Counted from the first letter of the stretch, positions 1 to 12,558 are shown. The stretch is DNA of 64,000 nucleotides from Serendipita indica DSM 11827 (GCA_910890315.1 CAJVGD010000036.1:1-64000); one strand, 5' to 3'. The notes: a model not told the origin generated them from the letters alone. Program-made: numbers and translations.

Positions 1-604
1 GCGTCGACCTTTACTTTTCCGATGGCCGTAAAAGCACCGTGGCTGGTGCGGGGTCGCGTATGCCTATCATTGACGATAGCGCAATGAATATCCTCGAGAA
101 CTCTGCGTCAATCAGTCGACTGCGCCAGAGTAGATGTGCCATTACTTACTCGACATAACGAACGAGTGGTTGGCTAAAAGCCTCGTCGACAACCCTATCC
201 TGTGGAGGATACTCGAGCGAGTCGATTTGGTTCTCACAGCCCACATGTATTCCTCCAGACGCGTACAAGGTCACTCCAGTCTCCTTGATTATCGTCGATG
301 GCCTATGATAACCGTCAGGCGACATTATGCGGGTTTGTGTGCTTACCTGCTTGACGTCGATGATTGACTTTGTTGCTCTGCAGGCTGCTTTGAGAGGAGC
401 GAGGATATCCGAGGCCTCTGCTATGTTTGCGACTACATCCAGTGCGATACTGGCCGTATTTTGGACTTGATCCTTCTTGCCTGGCGATCGTCCTGCAGCA
501 TTCGAGGGCCCCTGATTCAGTTTAGTCGACTTTTGAGATGACATTGCGGAGGTGGAATCCAAGTCAAGGACGGCGTCTACCACTCTCTGCCGCATATTCT
601 CCAC
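1..604 (-). CDS. STAND/NLR receptor, N-terminal exons only (runs off left edge)
   Basis: Minus-strand exons encode the helical N-terminal region that precedes NACHT or NB-ARC in many basidiomycete receptors. Seen: a block with VVANIAEASDILAPLKAAC ending in DVKQ at 347, a GTAAGC donor at 346, an acceptor near 300, then AIDDNQGDWSDLV, a stretch ending EAFSQPLVRYVE followed by GTAAGT near 148, and a last exon reading LEDIHCAIVNDRHTRP toward base 1. The second exon seems to need one frame change near 240, so the gene may already be damaged or an intron is misplaced. The nucleotide-binding and repeat domains would lie left of base 1. The start codon is uncertain: the Met at 604 is the first in frame but an internal Met is possible. 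Function (self/non-self or stress sensing) is inferred from the family only. Confidence 0.6.
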
Positions 605-727
605 GAGCCAGTCGAATCTAACTATTAGAGTAACAATACATCCAGTCTTAATGCACGATTCCGACAGTCCAGGGAGCAGTCAAAGGTCTCTAACCTTGGC
701 GAGTCGTCCAATGGCCCCTGCGTGTGT

Positions 728-925
728 AGACTGCACGATTCGCAATTGGAACGCGGCAATTGTAACAGCGACTCCGAGGATACGCTGACTAGATCACGGC
801 TATCGCGCTCTCACCAGACGACTCACAGATTGTCTCTGGGTAGTATAAGACAATTCGACATTGGGACGTAGACAGTGGGCGGCAATCAGGGCAACCACTT
901 TGAACTCACAGCCAATTGGTAGAGC
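728..925 (+). pseudogene. WD40-repeat relic of an NLR gene
   Basis: Two degraded WD40 blades are readable: a piece with CTIRNWN near 735, and SPDDSQIVSG near 810 followed by TIRHWDVDSGRQSGQP. Stops and missing residues interrupt both. They resemble the blades of the large NACHT-WD40 gene downstream but are far more diverged, and no other part of a receptor accompanies them. Probably a leftover of an older duplication. Confidence 0.6.
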
Positions 926-1884
926 AGAGGTCACCATATTCACGCGTATGACAGAGTTTAAGAAGACAGATGACGAAGTAAGGAGAGAGAAGGAAATGAC
1001 ATTCTCGACTATCCCATATCTGTCGTAATAATATACAGGTGAGCAAGGACGAGTATGCCTGCTCTACCAATCTTCCCAGAGTGCGCCGGTTCGTGCCAAT
1101 GGGTAAGAGACACTGGTTGCAAAAAAGGAAAATGGGGTTCAGAGGACCTGATACAGTTGGAGGGAAAGGATGGGGTCAAAGTAGTGAGGAACTCAAGGAC
1201 GAGAAACGTCATTTGCATTGACACCGTCGAGATTTCGAGGTGCAACAAAGAGAAAGAAAGAAAAACTGATAGGTGTGCTGGTGGTACGAGTTCAGAATAG
1301 TCTGGACGGTTGTGTCATGGAAAGCGACGCTGCTAGGCATGCTTTTTCACTCTTCATGCAATGCCATAAGCAATTGTTTTCCTGTTCGAGGATTTTACTG
1401 GCTGCGTTTCCAGGTAATTGGCTGTCTTAAACTGTCACGGAGAGTTCGGTGAGGTCGCTTTGGACCGACGTCGTCGACCACCAATCTGTCGCGTCTCTAG
1501 CTGTTGAATTGCCAACAGACGTTCCACATTCACAATTATTTCGAGATCCCAGTCCGTCTCCTCATTTCAGCTTTTGTGACCGCTGCCGCCTCAGTGGAAT
1601 TTAACAAGACAATGTTCCCAATACTATTCAAATAAATTACGTTCTCTGAGACATTGACTCGTGTTGCCAAACTCTTTTGCCAGCCTCCTGAATCCAGCAA
1701 AGAACGAGGCTTGACCTCTACCTCTACCAGGCGGCTGAATTTGCAGCGCCCTTGTTATACACGCGCTACTACTCAGGTTGTGCGATTCTTGCGAACCCGT
1801 GCTCCCACCAATCCGGACGTCCCACGAACGGTTAGCCAATATCCAACCCTGTAAAGCCAGATCCCAATATTTTACAGTTCTCCG
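926..1884. other. No gene supported
   Basis: Only short overlapping reading frames are present, without recognisable domains or convincing introns. The last part presumably holds the promoter of the receptor gene starting at 1885. Confidence 0.5.
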
Positions 1885-4800
1885 ATGTCGAAACCAGAGA
1901 TCAAACATTATGGATTCGGAGTTATTCCCCGAAAGGAGCCCGTCGTCGAGTAAGCCATCGACCCCGCCACCGCTGCCGCGATTGCTTATCGCTACCTTCG
2001 CTGCATCAGCGTTGTTGCTATCCATGGTTTAGACGGTCATAGAGAGAACACCTGGACGGACGGTGGAATCCTTTGGCTGAGCCATTTCTTGCCCCTCTCG
2101 TTGCCCCGCGCTAGAGTTCTCACGTACGGGTATGATGCCGATACTCAACACGAGACATGCGTATCGACACAGAATATACATCGGCATGCTCAGAAGCTAG
2201 CTCAGTCCCTTTCAATGAACCGTAAAGACGACCCTCGTGTGCGTGCAGGCTGTACTTATTTGGTGACTTCCTCTCATCCATCTTAGCGTCCCATCATCTT
2301 CATCGCACACGATCTTGGAGGTATCATTCTCAAAAAGGTTTATCAGATGAACTTTAATTCAACTAGATGCTGACAGTCTCCAGGCACTTGTCATCTGCCA
2401 CAATCAGACTCTAGATTCGGAAGGAGTCCTCCGAGATATTCTGGTATCCACACATGGCATCTTATTCTTTGGAACACCACACTCTGGTCTGGACGGCAAC
2501 TTTCTTGAAAGGCTCAAGCGCTCGGCACCCTGGCGCATGAAAACGACCGAGGTGATCACAAAAGATCTCGAGGCACACTCGTCCGAACTCGAAAATATAC
2601 AAAGTTTGTATGTCGAAGCGAGTAAGAAGATAACCAGCGTATTCTTCTGCGCGGATTACGCAAACGCCACGAATGAAAAGCGACCACGAATGGTTAGCAG
2701 AACTACCCACGGATGGAATCAGTACTGATTAGACCCTAGAATGTTCCATACCACTCGGCGACCATCCCGGGCGACCGTAATGCCACAACGATTGTCCTCT
2801 CGTGTGACCATCAGAATCTGGTCAGGTTTTCTGATCCAACGAGCGAAAGCTACCAGACGGTTCTGTATCATCTCGACGCGTGGTGCAAGTCGGCCCCCGA
2901 TTCGGTGAAGGGCAACTGGAATATAGAGGACAACTTACGCAGTTCGTCAAATTTTCATTCCAAATAATTGGCTCTCATTCGCATTCAGGTTCTGCCAAAG
3001 GAAATCATCATCCATCGGGTGAGTTGGACTGCTGTAGCCGAAAAACTTGCTAAGAAGTTCCAAGCCGACGCATCTCTGTTATTCCAGTTACCAGAGGTGG
3101 CATTTGTTGCATCCTCGGTTCATAACAAGTGTCTACAAGGAACTCGACAGGCTGTCCTCCAGACAATCCAGAATTGGGCTGTGGACGATACCTCGGATAA
3201 GCCAATATTCTGGCTCTGCGACATAGCCGGCTCTGGCAAGTCCACAGTTGCAATGTCAGCAGCCGCGTCATGGCATGTGGACGGAAAGCTCGGAGGGCAG
3301 TTCTTCTTCTCGATGGCCAATAGCGATACATCGACAATAGAAAAGTTCTGCTCGACCATGGCAAGAGATCTTGCCCAACACATTCCCGAACTCGCACCCC
3401 ACGTCGCAGATGCCGTCAAACGGAACCCATCCATCATGCGGAGTTCGTTGGAGGACCAATTCCACACACTCATCATCGATCCACTCCGTCATCGAGACGG
3501 ACGCGTCGTTCTTGTCGTCGACGCCCTAGACGAATGCAAATCTGGACCTCAGCGAAAGGAACTTGTCGACACGCTTGCTAAAGCCGTCCAACAAAGCAAG
3601 GAACTCAAGATATTCATCACGAGTCGGCCAGATGCCGTCATCGAATCGGTTCTTCAACCACTCTCGATCAAATGTAAATTGGAAGACCGGCTGCATGATG
3701 TCAAACATCGTGACAACGTAGATGACATCGCGACGTATGTCCATCAATCACTCTGCACTGTTCTACCCGAGGACAAGAGACGGCGGCTGATTGAGAAGGC
3801 GAGGGGATTGTTCATCTGGGCGAGCACCGCATGTCGAATGATCAACAACGAAACAACATGGGACACGCCTGAGAACATATACGACTCATTGGTCTTATTG
3901 GACCAAAGTGGAGACATCGACGACGTATACAAGCTCATCTTCGAGCGGATAGATCCCAAATTCCATACCATCATGTGGAGCATGCTTGCATTACTGCTTG
4001 CTGCATTCGAACCACTTACCTCCGAGGATCTAGACAATATTCTCAAGCATAGTAGACTACGGGGACATTCAGGGTGTTGATTCGAGAACTTGGAAGTGTT
4101 CTTATCGAAGATGAAGCAACAAAAGTCATTCAGTTTCGTCACCTACTCTTGTGGAATATCTGCGACGGCGCTGTCTAGGCCCAGACCTCAAAGACTCGAG
4201 TGGAATGTATATCGACATCGCCAATGCGCACGGTCAAATTGCATCGTGGGGTTTCAATAAACTTCAAGCACCGAAGGAAGGCCTCAAGTTCAATATATGT
4301 GAAATCGAGTCGTCCTTCTATCGAAACAGAGAGATGCCGGATCTAGAGGCAAGAATATCAAAGTTCATCAGAATGAACATTCGATATGCGAGTTTACACT
4401 GGCCGTTTCATATGGAGAAACGGATAGCAAATGGAGAAGCAAGCTCAAAATGAAGTTGAACATATTATTCGAGTCCCATATGTACTATATTGGATGGAGG
4501 TTCTGAGCCTGATTGGAGGACTGCCTCGAGCTATAGATGGGCTCCGAGCTGTGATGCGCAATACTGTGAGTGGCTCGCCTCGGTATATTCCGCAAATTTT
4601 TTAACAAAGGAAAGGTTGAAAAAGAGACTAAGGGTCGCATAAGTGAAGTGATGCGGTTTATGATGGCATTTTCAGTACCTATTCAAGAGAGTGCTCCACA
4701 TATCTACATTTCGGCGCTTCCGTTCACACCTATAGGATCGCATATGCATATGGAGGGGTTATCAATGTATAAGAACACTCTCAAAGTGACTAAAGGGCTG

Positions 4801-7116
4801 GAAAAGTCATACCAGGGACTTCCAGAAGCGCTTCGGGGACATACAAATGGAGTCACGGCAATCGCATTTTCACCAGACGGCTCACGCATTGTCTCTGGAT
4901 CGGATGATAAAACGATTCGACTATGGGATGCGGAGACGGGCCAGTCGTTGGGAGAACCACTCCGAGGCCACACAAACTGGGTCAGGGCCGTCGCATTCTC
5001 ACCAGACGGCTCGCGAATCGTCTCTGGCTCGCACGATCATACGATTCGACTATGGAATGCGGAGACGGGCCAGTCGTTGGGAGACCCACTCCGAGGCCAC
5101 ACAAACTCGGTCAGGGCCGTCGCATTCTCACCAGACGGCTCGCGAATCGTCTCTGGCTCGGATGATAACACGATTCGACTATGGAATGCGGAGACTGGCC
5201 AGTCATTGGGAGACCCACTCCGAGGCCACACAGACTGGGTCACCGCCGTCGGATTCTCACCAGACGGCTCGCAAATAGTCTCTGGCTCGGCTGATCATAC
5301 CGTTCGACTATGGAATGTGGAGACGGGCCAGTCGTTGGGAGACCCACTCCGAGGCCACACATCCTGGGTCAGGGCCGTCGCATTCTCACCAGACGGCTCG
5401 CGAATTGTCTCTAGCTCGGATGATAAGACGGTTCGACTATGGAATGCGGAGACGGGCCAGTCGTTGGGAGACCCATTCCGAGACCACACAGACCGCGTCA
5501 GCGCCGTCGGATTCTCACCAGATGGCTCGCGAATCGTGTCTAGCTCGGATGATACGACGATTCGACTATGGGATTCGGAGACGGGCCAGTTGCTGGGGGA
5601 CCCAGTCCGAGGCCACACAGACCCGGTCAGCGCCGTCGCATTCTCACCAGACGGCTCGCGAATCGTCTCTGGCTCGGATGATAACACGATTCGACTATGG
5701 AATGCGGAGACGGGCCAGTCGTTGGGAGACCCACTCCGAGGCCACACAAACTCGGTCACCGCCGTCGCATTCTCACCAGACGGCTCGCGAATCGTCTCTG
5801 GCTCGGACGATCATACGATTCGACTATGGAATGCGGAGACGGGCCAGTCGTTGGGAGACCCACTCCGAGGCCACACAAACTCGGTCAGCGCCGTCGCATT
5901 CTCACCAGACGGCTCGCGAATCGTCTCTGGCTCGTACGATCATACGATTCGACTATGGAATGCGGAGACGGGCCAGTCGTTGGGAGACCCACTCCGAGGC
6001 CACACAAACTGGGTCACTGCCGTCGCATTCTCACCAGACGGCTCGCGAATCGTCTCTGGCTCGTGGGATAACACGATTCGACTATGGAATGCGGAGACGG
6101 GCCAGTCGTTGGGAGACCCACTCCGAGGCCACACAAACTGGGTCAGGGCCGTCGCATTCTCACCTGACGGCTCGCGAATCGTCTCTGGCTCGGACGATCA
6201 TACGATTCGACTATGGAATGCGGAGACGGGCCAGTCGTTGGGAGACCCACTCCGAGGCCACACAAACTCGGTCAGGGCCGTCGCATTCTCACCAGACGGC
6301 TCGCGAATCGTCTCTGGCTCGGGACGATCATACGATTCGACTATGGAATGCGGAGACGGGCCAGTCGTTGGGAGACCCACTCCGAGGCCACACAAACTCG
6401 GTCACCGCCGTCGCATTCTCACCAGACGGCTCGCGAATCGTCTCTGGCTCGCACGATGATACGATTCGACTATGGAATGCGGAGACGGGCCAGTCGTTGG
6501 GAGACCCACTCCGAGGCCACACAAACTGGGTCACCGCCGTCGCATTCTCACCAGACGGCTCGCGAATCGTCTCTGGCTCGCACGATCATACGATTCGACT
6601 ATGGGATGCAGAGACGGGCCAGTCGTTGGGAGACCCAGTCCGAGGCCACACAGACTGGGGAGGCGCCGTTGCATTCTCACCAGACGGCTCGGAAATCACG
6701 TCGGTTCCAGCTGACAGCACAATTACACTATGGAAAACCGCATTTGGTTCGTTCCACTTCATTTCTTTTTCGCCCGTGATGCTGGAAGCTTACAGATTCC
6801 CGTAGCCGAGTTATCCAACCATAATGGTCAGCTGAGTCAGTCAATCCAGGATGGCCTTATCTCGCATCAAAATACCCTGGCTTTATTGAAAGTTATGCTT
6901 TCCCAGCTCCGAACATTTACTCTCTCTGATGACGGTTGGGTGTATCTCTCAGGGAAACTTCTATTTTGGGTTCCACCAGACAATCGGCTCTCATTGACGT
7001 CTCCACTCCTGCTCACCTTACCAACGTCCAGCCCTCCCTACCCAACCAAAATAGATTTCACACGGTTTGAATGTGGCTCCTCTTGGACAAAAGTCCGAGG
7101 CAGCGTCAATCAATGA
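1885..7116 (+). pseudogene. Alpha/beta-hydrolase - NACHT - WD40 STAND receptor, frame-broken
   Basis: Start ATG at 1885 (MSKPEIKHYGFG) splices (donor 1950, acceptor 2009) into VVAIHGLDGHRENTW, the start of a lipase-like alpha/beta-hydrolase domain. Introns follow at 2239-2286 and 2338-2383; HDLGGIILKK and FFGTPHSG are seen, then an exon ending near 2965. The NACHT module (about 3040-4060) has Walker A GSGKST at 3230 and Walker B VVLVVDALDEC near 3510. A winged-helix-like linker leads to 15 WD40 blades (4825-6757) and, after an intron near 6748-6804, a conserved tail with SGKLLFWVPPDNR ending at 7116. Frame changes are needed near 4065, 4138, 4413, 4449 and 6322, so this is a pseudogene or carries assembly errors. 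The hydrolase nucleophile elbow reads AHDLGG, not the expected AHSLGG. Members of the family are intracellular sensors that oligomerise on ligand binding. Confidence 0.85.
4825..6757 (+). repeat. 15 tandem 129-bp WD40 units
   Basis: Units begin at 4825 and recur every 129 bp (4954, 5083, ... 6244), then at 6374, 6503 and 6632 after one extra G near 6322. Each encodes 43 residues of the type PLRGHTNSVRAVAFSPDG plus the SGSDDHTIRLWNAETG half. Differences between units concentrate at a few codons (N/D-S/W after H, R/T/S before AV, and the two residues before HTIRLW), while the rest is almost invariant at DNA level. The first and last units are the most diverged. Confidence 0.95.
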
Positions 7117-7446
7117 ACCTTAGCGAGAGAGAAGAGAATCATTACCTTAACTTTGTACTTACGAGGCTCGGCTATCGGATCCTGCAAATAATCACCGTAG
7201 CTTTGCGATTCAAACGTGCATGGATGAACGATCTATACCATGGCCATCGTGTTCGAACCATACCCCTCCATATTCTAGATCAGCTACGTGTTATTCCAGA
7301 TCTATCAATCATGCGAGTCCGCGAGGTGGTCACCAAAGTTCCAGAGGCCAATTGGCACGACCCGATTCCAACCTACGCAACCGCCAGAATGAATAGCAGC
7401 CGGAATAAAAGACACACAACAGATTTCCCCCTTTCCCGATTCTTTC

Positions 7447-8640
7447 TCAGTCCTCGTCCCACCGCTCCCGTAATGTCTTTCTCCCTTTAAACCCAGGTGG
7501 AAGTCCCAGTTCTTTGACAACGCCACAGAGATTGTGCTTGCGTCCAAGAATTCCTCCATTCTCATGCAGTCCCATCCTAAGACATTGAAAGATGGGAATT
7601 GCCTGACTGAGTACGGCACGTTCCCCATGCCACTCGGCCGTGGTCGCGTTACGGCGGAGATCAGCATGGGTAAAAAGCATACCGGATGAAAAAAGTCCAG
7701 AGATGATGATAAGTGCCAGAAAGTTGCCGTCTATGCCAATGCTGGCGAATGTCGTCGGTGCATTTAAGCGGAATCGACGACCCCGCACTCCGAGCTCGTA
7801 TTCCTGTCGTTAGAGATGAACAATGAGCTGGCGGCCTTTTTTAGATTGAGTTGTGGTTGAAATTAGGGAGCAGACATGATCACCCAGAGGATAAAGATGC
7901 CCGCAAAGGCGAATGAGATAGGTCGGAGGTTCCATGCGATGAGATTCCATGTCCGGAAGAGGCAGATCGAGGCGTAATAGCATACTCCATCCCGAAACAG
8001 GATGATGAAAAGGTGAGATGAAAAGCAAGCTCCCGACGGTTCCCGAGTCTGGTAGATTCTGATCGTCGAAATGACGAAGACGGTTGTCTCGAAAAGCATG
8101 GAGTCAATCCATATGAGCTCCATTTCCTTTGGATGAATGGCTGCGGAGCATATGCGGATAGTTAGCGAAAAGAAAATCTTGTTGCGGTCATGAGGACGTA
8201 TTGGAGGATGAAAGGAAAAAGTATACGACGAGCACGGTGCCCAGAATACGTCGCTCACTCCCGACAATAGTGCGGGTACGTGCCAGAAGTATCGAGAGCA
8301 TTCCGACATGGCCTCTAGCGATCCGACTTACCAGGAAGTAGAACAGCTTGAGAATACTCCACCAGTTTGTCCATAAGAGCTCGACCTGGAGGATGAGGTC
8401 GACGATATATCCCTTTAATTGTGGATCCATACGAACCCCGTTACCGATAATGAGAAGTATGTCGTAGATCACAAGGGCGACTGAGGCAGCTACGAGTGCA
8501 TCCGCCTGTTAGCGGAGGCCGCAAACGAACGAATGTGTAATCGTTCATCTAGCACATGAGGTTGAGATTGTAGGCTATCTGACGAACGACGGGCTGTCGT
8601 TGACTATTGCCTCGAGCTCGATGAGACGAACCATGTGTCC
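7447..8640 (-). CDS. DUF6533-type fungal integral membrane protein
   Basis: Minus-strand exons give ADALVAASVALVIYDILLI (near 8500-8450), then LILQVELLWTNWWSILKLFY, then membrane segments including SMLFETTVFVISTIRIYQ and AFAGIFILWVIM, and a final exon from about 7795 (acceptor CGACAG) ending in GLHENGGILGRKHNL and a TGA at 7447. The EVELLW..W.ILKLFYFL stretch matches the DUF6533 signature at the start of seven-helix-like fungal proteins. The first exon is uncertain; an ATG near 8632 (MVRLIELEA) is possible but its splice to the second exon is not clear. Function of the family is unknown; a receptor-like membrane protein is a guess from topology. It lies between two NLR remnants. Confidence 0.65.
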
Positions 8641-10070
8641 AACCCGTGAGTAGCGAAGGAGTCGCTCCATTCGAGATACTTTGATCCTACCATTACCGAC
8701 TCGAAATGGCCCAGACTGCTCGCTCGTGGCTCCCATTTACCAAACAAGCGACGTGAGGAATCAGACTTGGTTTGAAGCAGAGGAGACCACGTCGGCGCCA
8801 GTTATCAAAGGGGGTCAGGCACGTTGGTTCGATTTGGGAAATGACAATTTCATCGCTTCGTATGCGTACTCTCGCGGAGAACAGTCCAAGGCAGTAAAGC
8901 TCACTCTATGGCCGATTCTCGCCCGGAAAAGCAGCGTTCCTCAGGATTGTAAAGAGCTACGCAACTCGACATACCATCGGGACGTCCGGCGCATCAGCTG
9001 GTCGGAGAGGCGCAGCTTCTCCTAGGACTGCGTAGGAGCGAGCTACGTGAGGTGGAGTCTACCAGTAATGGGGCGCATAAACCTTGCCCCCGTCCACTCC
9101 CGCCTCTTGCCTACTCGCTCTTTGCCACTTCTCGTAATTACCGTCCCACCCGCCCAGCTGTGGTCAAAGCAACCAGCGTTAGTAGACTGAAAAGCACATG
9201 TAACTCATAATACGCACCACCAATACCAGAAGAACGTTAACTAACCTAGTAGCAGTTGATCAAGTCCCGTCATGCGCGATTCCGTGCGGCAGCAAGAGGT
9301 CGGATGGTCGTTCAGGCCTATTTAGCCCACCACCCATCCCGTGCCCATCCCACCCTCTTGCCTGCCGCTCGCCTTCGCCTCCCCCGTGTAATGGATAGCG
9401 CATATCACGATCAAATACCAATATTATGTCAGTGTACACCAACCTACTATGCCAAGTAAGCCGTCCAATACCCTCGTCACGTATCATAGTCCCATATCCT
9501 AGCCCTCTCGAACGGAGCCTCACTTAACGAGCTACAACATCGCAGCTCTCGATAATTCGCATGGTGCAGATGGAGTTTGGAGTGTCGTAATCGAGAATTT
9601 AGTTCTTATCAAAGGAACTCTTGCGTTCCTGTAAAGAACTGTGATTTGCCGGGAACCAAGATTCTCGATTTTTACACCGAGTGTGGATTGACGTAGAGAC
9701 ACGGTTGCTTGCTGTCGGTTATATCAACATTTGATACGTGCTCCAGCCGTCGATGTTGTACTTTGGCGGATGTATTGCGCCCGAATAAAACAAGCACATC
9801 TGACGCGTCGGGAGTGGCAGGCACCAACCTCATCTGGAACCATCCACCTCTGCAATGGCGTCCCAATGGCCAACGACGCAAACTCCCATCTCCATAAATC
9901 TGATTCTGCACAGGAATCATCACAAAAGACGAGTCAACCGTGTAATTTGGCCAATCTTGGTCTGGAAGGAGGTCAAACGCTCGTCAGAGAATCTGAATTT
10001 GACATCACAGAGAGCATATATGATCATATGATTGCCCGTAGGGGAGCCACTGTAAGGAAGCACAAGTCCG
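8641..10070. other. No recognisable gene
   Basis: A 114-codon plus-strand frame at 8681-9025 has no recognised domain and no splice partners. Other frames are short. Some of this stretch may be upstream debris of the NLR relic beginning about 10075. Confidence 0.5.
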
Positions 10071-10074
10071 GTCA

Positions 10075-10662
10075 GCACCGTCGCTTTAGATGGTACCCGA
10101 ATCGCCTCTGGATCGTATGATAAGACGATTCGAAGATGGGATGCGGAGACTGGTCAACCGCTGGGCGAACCATTGCAAGAGTAGATAGACTCGGTCACCT
10201 TTTCACCAGACGACTGGCAGATCGTCTCCGGTTCATCTGGTGACCTGTCGATTATTCTACTGAATACAGAGTCTGGTGAGTGTAATTATGGCTTCTGATC
10301 GTGATCTGACGCATGGTATCAGATACAAACGCGGATAGCCCCCACCAAGATGATACAAGTCTACATTCTCGGGTCGGGAGCATTTACTGGATACTCCACT
10401 AAGAATCCATGCACCTGGATTCGAAGAATGCTCGTTTTTGCGTAATGACTGGGTACAACCCTCAGGTAAACTTCTTTTCTGGGTGCCACCAGAGCATCGA
10501 CATGGGCTGATGTATCCACAATCACTTCAGACTCTGCCTACAGCCAGCTTTTTCCGTGCGACCAAACTTGATTTCAGTGTGGGCTCTCTTGGACGAAGGT
10601 TCGAACAGATTGATATACCTTATGTACATGCCAATATGCAAACAATCTCGATGAAATATCTT
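10075..10662 (+). pseudogene. NLR relic: last WD40 blades plus conserved C-terminal tail
   Basis: Reading in changing frames gives a blade with TRIASGSYDKTIRRWDAETG near 10100, then DSVTFSPDDWQIVSGSS near 10190, and from about 10440 a tail with DWVQPSGKLLFWVPPEHR, TLPTASFFRATKLDF. This is the same tail found at the end of the large receptor (SGKLLFWVPPDNR near 6950). No NACHT or N-terminal part is present and stops intervene, so it is a truncated pseudogene from an independent receptor copy. Confidence 0.75.
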
Positions 10663-11147
10663 ATTAGTTCGTTCGTTGGTGTCTTCCTGGGCGTATATTC
10701 CATGAACACGGACTGCCCAGCGGTACCCCAGCTCCGGTATCGAATGGCTTTCCACCGATTTCCGGAATTCCTATACTCTTAACCCCAAGATTTTCTCGTC
10801 TTTTCCCCACAGACGGAGTCCCCTCGTCCCGCTCGACGGATTCACATGTGGCCAGCGGCGGGTTGACGGCAGCCGGGCCGTGTCGAAAGAGGGGGACGAG
10901 CGGGAGTATTTGTAGATATAAATTCGAGGGTAAACGTCCTGTGAATTTCTCTCGTGTTATTCCCAATTCCAATTGACGGGTGTTTGTTTGGTAGGCCGAG
11001 GGTGCTTCTGAGTCGGAACGTTGGACCACTCCCACTCCCTCCATCGCGCCGCACCAGGTTTCTACGTCGATATTTTCCTCTTCTCTCTTTCTCTTCTCCT
11101 AGACGTGTCTTATCGAGGCCTCCTGGAAAATTACAAACAACGAGACG
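10663..11147. other. Upstream region of the dicarboxylate carrier gene
   Basis: No supported gene. Pyrimidine-rich stretches (TCTCTCTTTCTCTTCTCC near 11080) lie shortly upstream of the carrier ATG, as is common in fungal core promoters; no defined factor site is claimed. Confidence 0.4.
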
Positions 11148-12558
11148 ATGAGCGACCAACGACCAACGGCCAACGCGCAGACCTTTAGCGCAACGGGGAC
11201 GACTGCGCCTGTGATCCCGCCGCCAAAGAAGAAGAAGCAACCGTATCCATTCTGGCTTGGAGGCGTCGCGGCGTCTATTGCAGCCAGTATCACCCAGTGC
11301 GTACCCACCACCAGCATGTTGATCGAACAACATTGGCTTTGGTTGCCTGTGCGATCAAGTTGGATGCTAACAACATTCCTTTCCTCGATTGCCACTGCGA
11401 TTAATGACAAAATAGTCCGCTCGACTTGACAAAAGTACGCCTCCAGGCGTCGGGAGACAAGTCGATGATCAAGTCACTCCAAAAGACGGTGCGCACTGCG
11501 GGTTCGTCCTTGCTTTTTGAGCGGATTCTCGTCGTGTTGACTGCTCCCGCAGGCGTTCGGGGCCTCTTTGATGGCATTTCGGGGACGTTGATGAGGTACT
11601 TCCACCAAACTGCCGAGACCCATTCAAGTTGTTGATTCCGGGCGATTGTATAGGCAAATGAGTTACTCGCTATGTCGTTTCTGGGCATACGACGAAAGCA
11701 AGAAGCTCGTGGTCAAGGGCTCGAACCCTCCGGCGTGGCAATTGGCCCTTGCGGGAAGTATGGGTACGTGGCGTTGTTGATAATCGATTGCAAAATGCTT
11801 ACAGGGTCGTTTTAGCCGGAGGTATTGCTGGTGTCGTGGGGAACCCTGCCGAGATTATCATGGTTCGCATGCAAGGCGACTTTGCAAAACCACCAGAAAA
11901 GCGGCTAAACTACAAGAATTGCTTTGACGGTCTCTTCAAGGTATGTCCATGTTTTCAAATCTAATGACAGTATCTCACGTACATATGTAGATGGTCAGGG
12001 ACGAGGGCGTTGGATCTATGGCCAGAGGCATGGGTCCCAATGTCGTCCGAGCCGTGCTCATGAACGCATCTCAACTTGCGTCTTATGACTGGTTCAAGGC
12101 GCAAATCCTACGAGGTGGATACATGGAGGACGGCTTTGGGTTGCACTTTACGGCCAGTTTTGCCGCGGTATGTTCTCTTGTTTGTATCTTATCACGGTCT
12201 AAACCTAGTATAGGGAACGGTCGCTACCAGTATGGACTAATGCTCTGAGACCCTGTGGCTTTTACTGACATCTGAATCCAGCGGTCTGCTCTCCAGCTGA
12301 CGTGCTCAAGGTTTGTGATAGCTCTTGAATCCGAACCGGTCTAATCTCTTTATTGCACAGTCGAGAATCATGAACGCCTCCGCTCCTGGGTCGACGTCGA
12401 CAATGCAAGCCATCCGGACGGCGATTGCCAACGAGGGACCCATGTTCATGTTCAAAGGCTGGGTACCCGCCTGGATGCGTCTTCAACCCACGACCATTCT
12501 TATCTTTGTGACGTTTGAGCAGCTGAAGCGAGGAGTCGATTGGTGGCGAGGAGACTAA
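11148..12558 (+). CDS. DIC1: Mitochondrial dicarboxylate carrier (SLC25A10/Dic1 type)
   Basis: Inner-membrane exchanger of malate or succinate against phosphate. Nine exons are readable: 11148-11296, 11416-11501, 11553-11595, 11654-11763, 11816-11940, 11991-12167, 12214-12229, 12282-12310 and 12361-12558, all with GT-AG introns and matching phases. The product starts MSDQRPTANAQ, has PFWLGGVAASIAASI as first helix, and shows the three carrier signatures PLDLTKVR, PAEIIMVR and PADVLKSR, one per tripartite repeat. Other anchors: RGLFDGISGTLMRQ, MARGMGPNVVRAVLMNASQ, FKGWVPAWMRLQPTTI. Length is about 310 residues, as expected. Exon 7 is only 16 bp. No damage seen. Assignment to dicarboxylate rather than oxoglutarate transport rests on the overall wording and is not certain. 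Confidence 0.92.

Noticed and set aside
5315-6779. Plus-strand frames of 496 and 188 codons overlapping the WD40 array
   Set aside because: Mostly out-of-phase reading of the 129-bp repeat (SHSHQTARESSLAR repeats). Only the part after 6322 is the true WD40 frame following the one-base insertion.
7071-7490. 139-codon plus-strand frame after the NACHT-WD40 gene
   Set aside because: Overlaps the receptor tail and the 3' end of the minus-strand DUF6533 gene in the wrong frame.
8681-9025. 114-codon plus-strand frame as a gene
   Set aside because: No domain, no splice partner, unlike neighbouring coding sequence; kept only as a remark.
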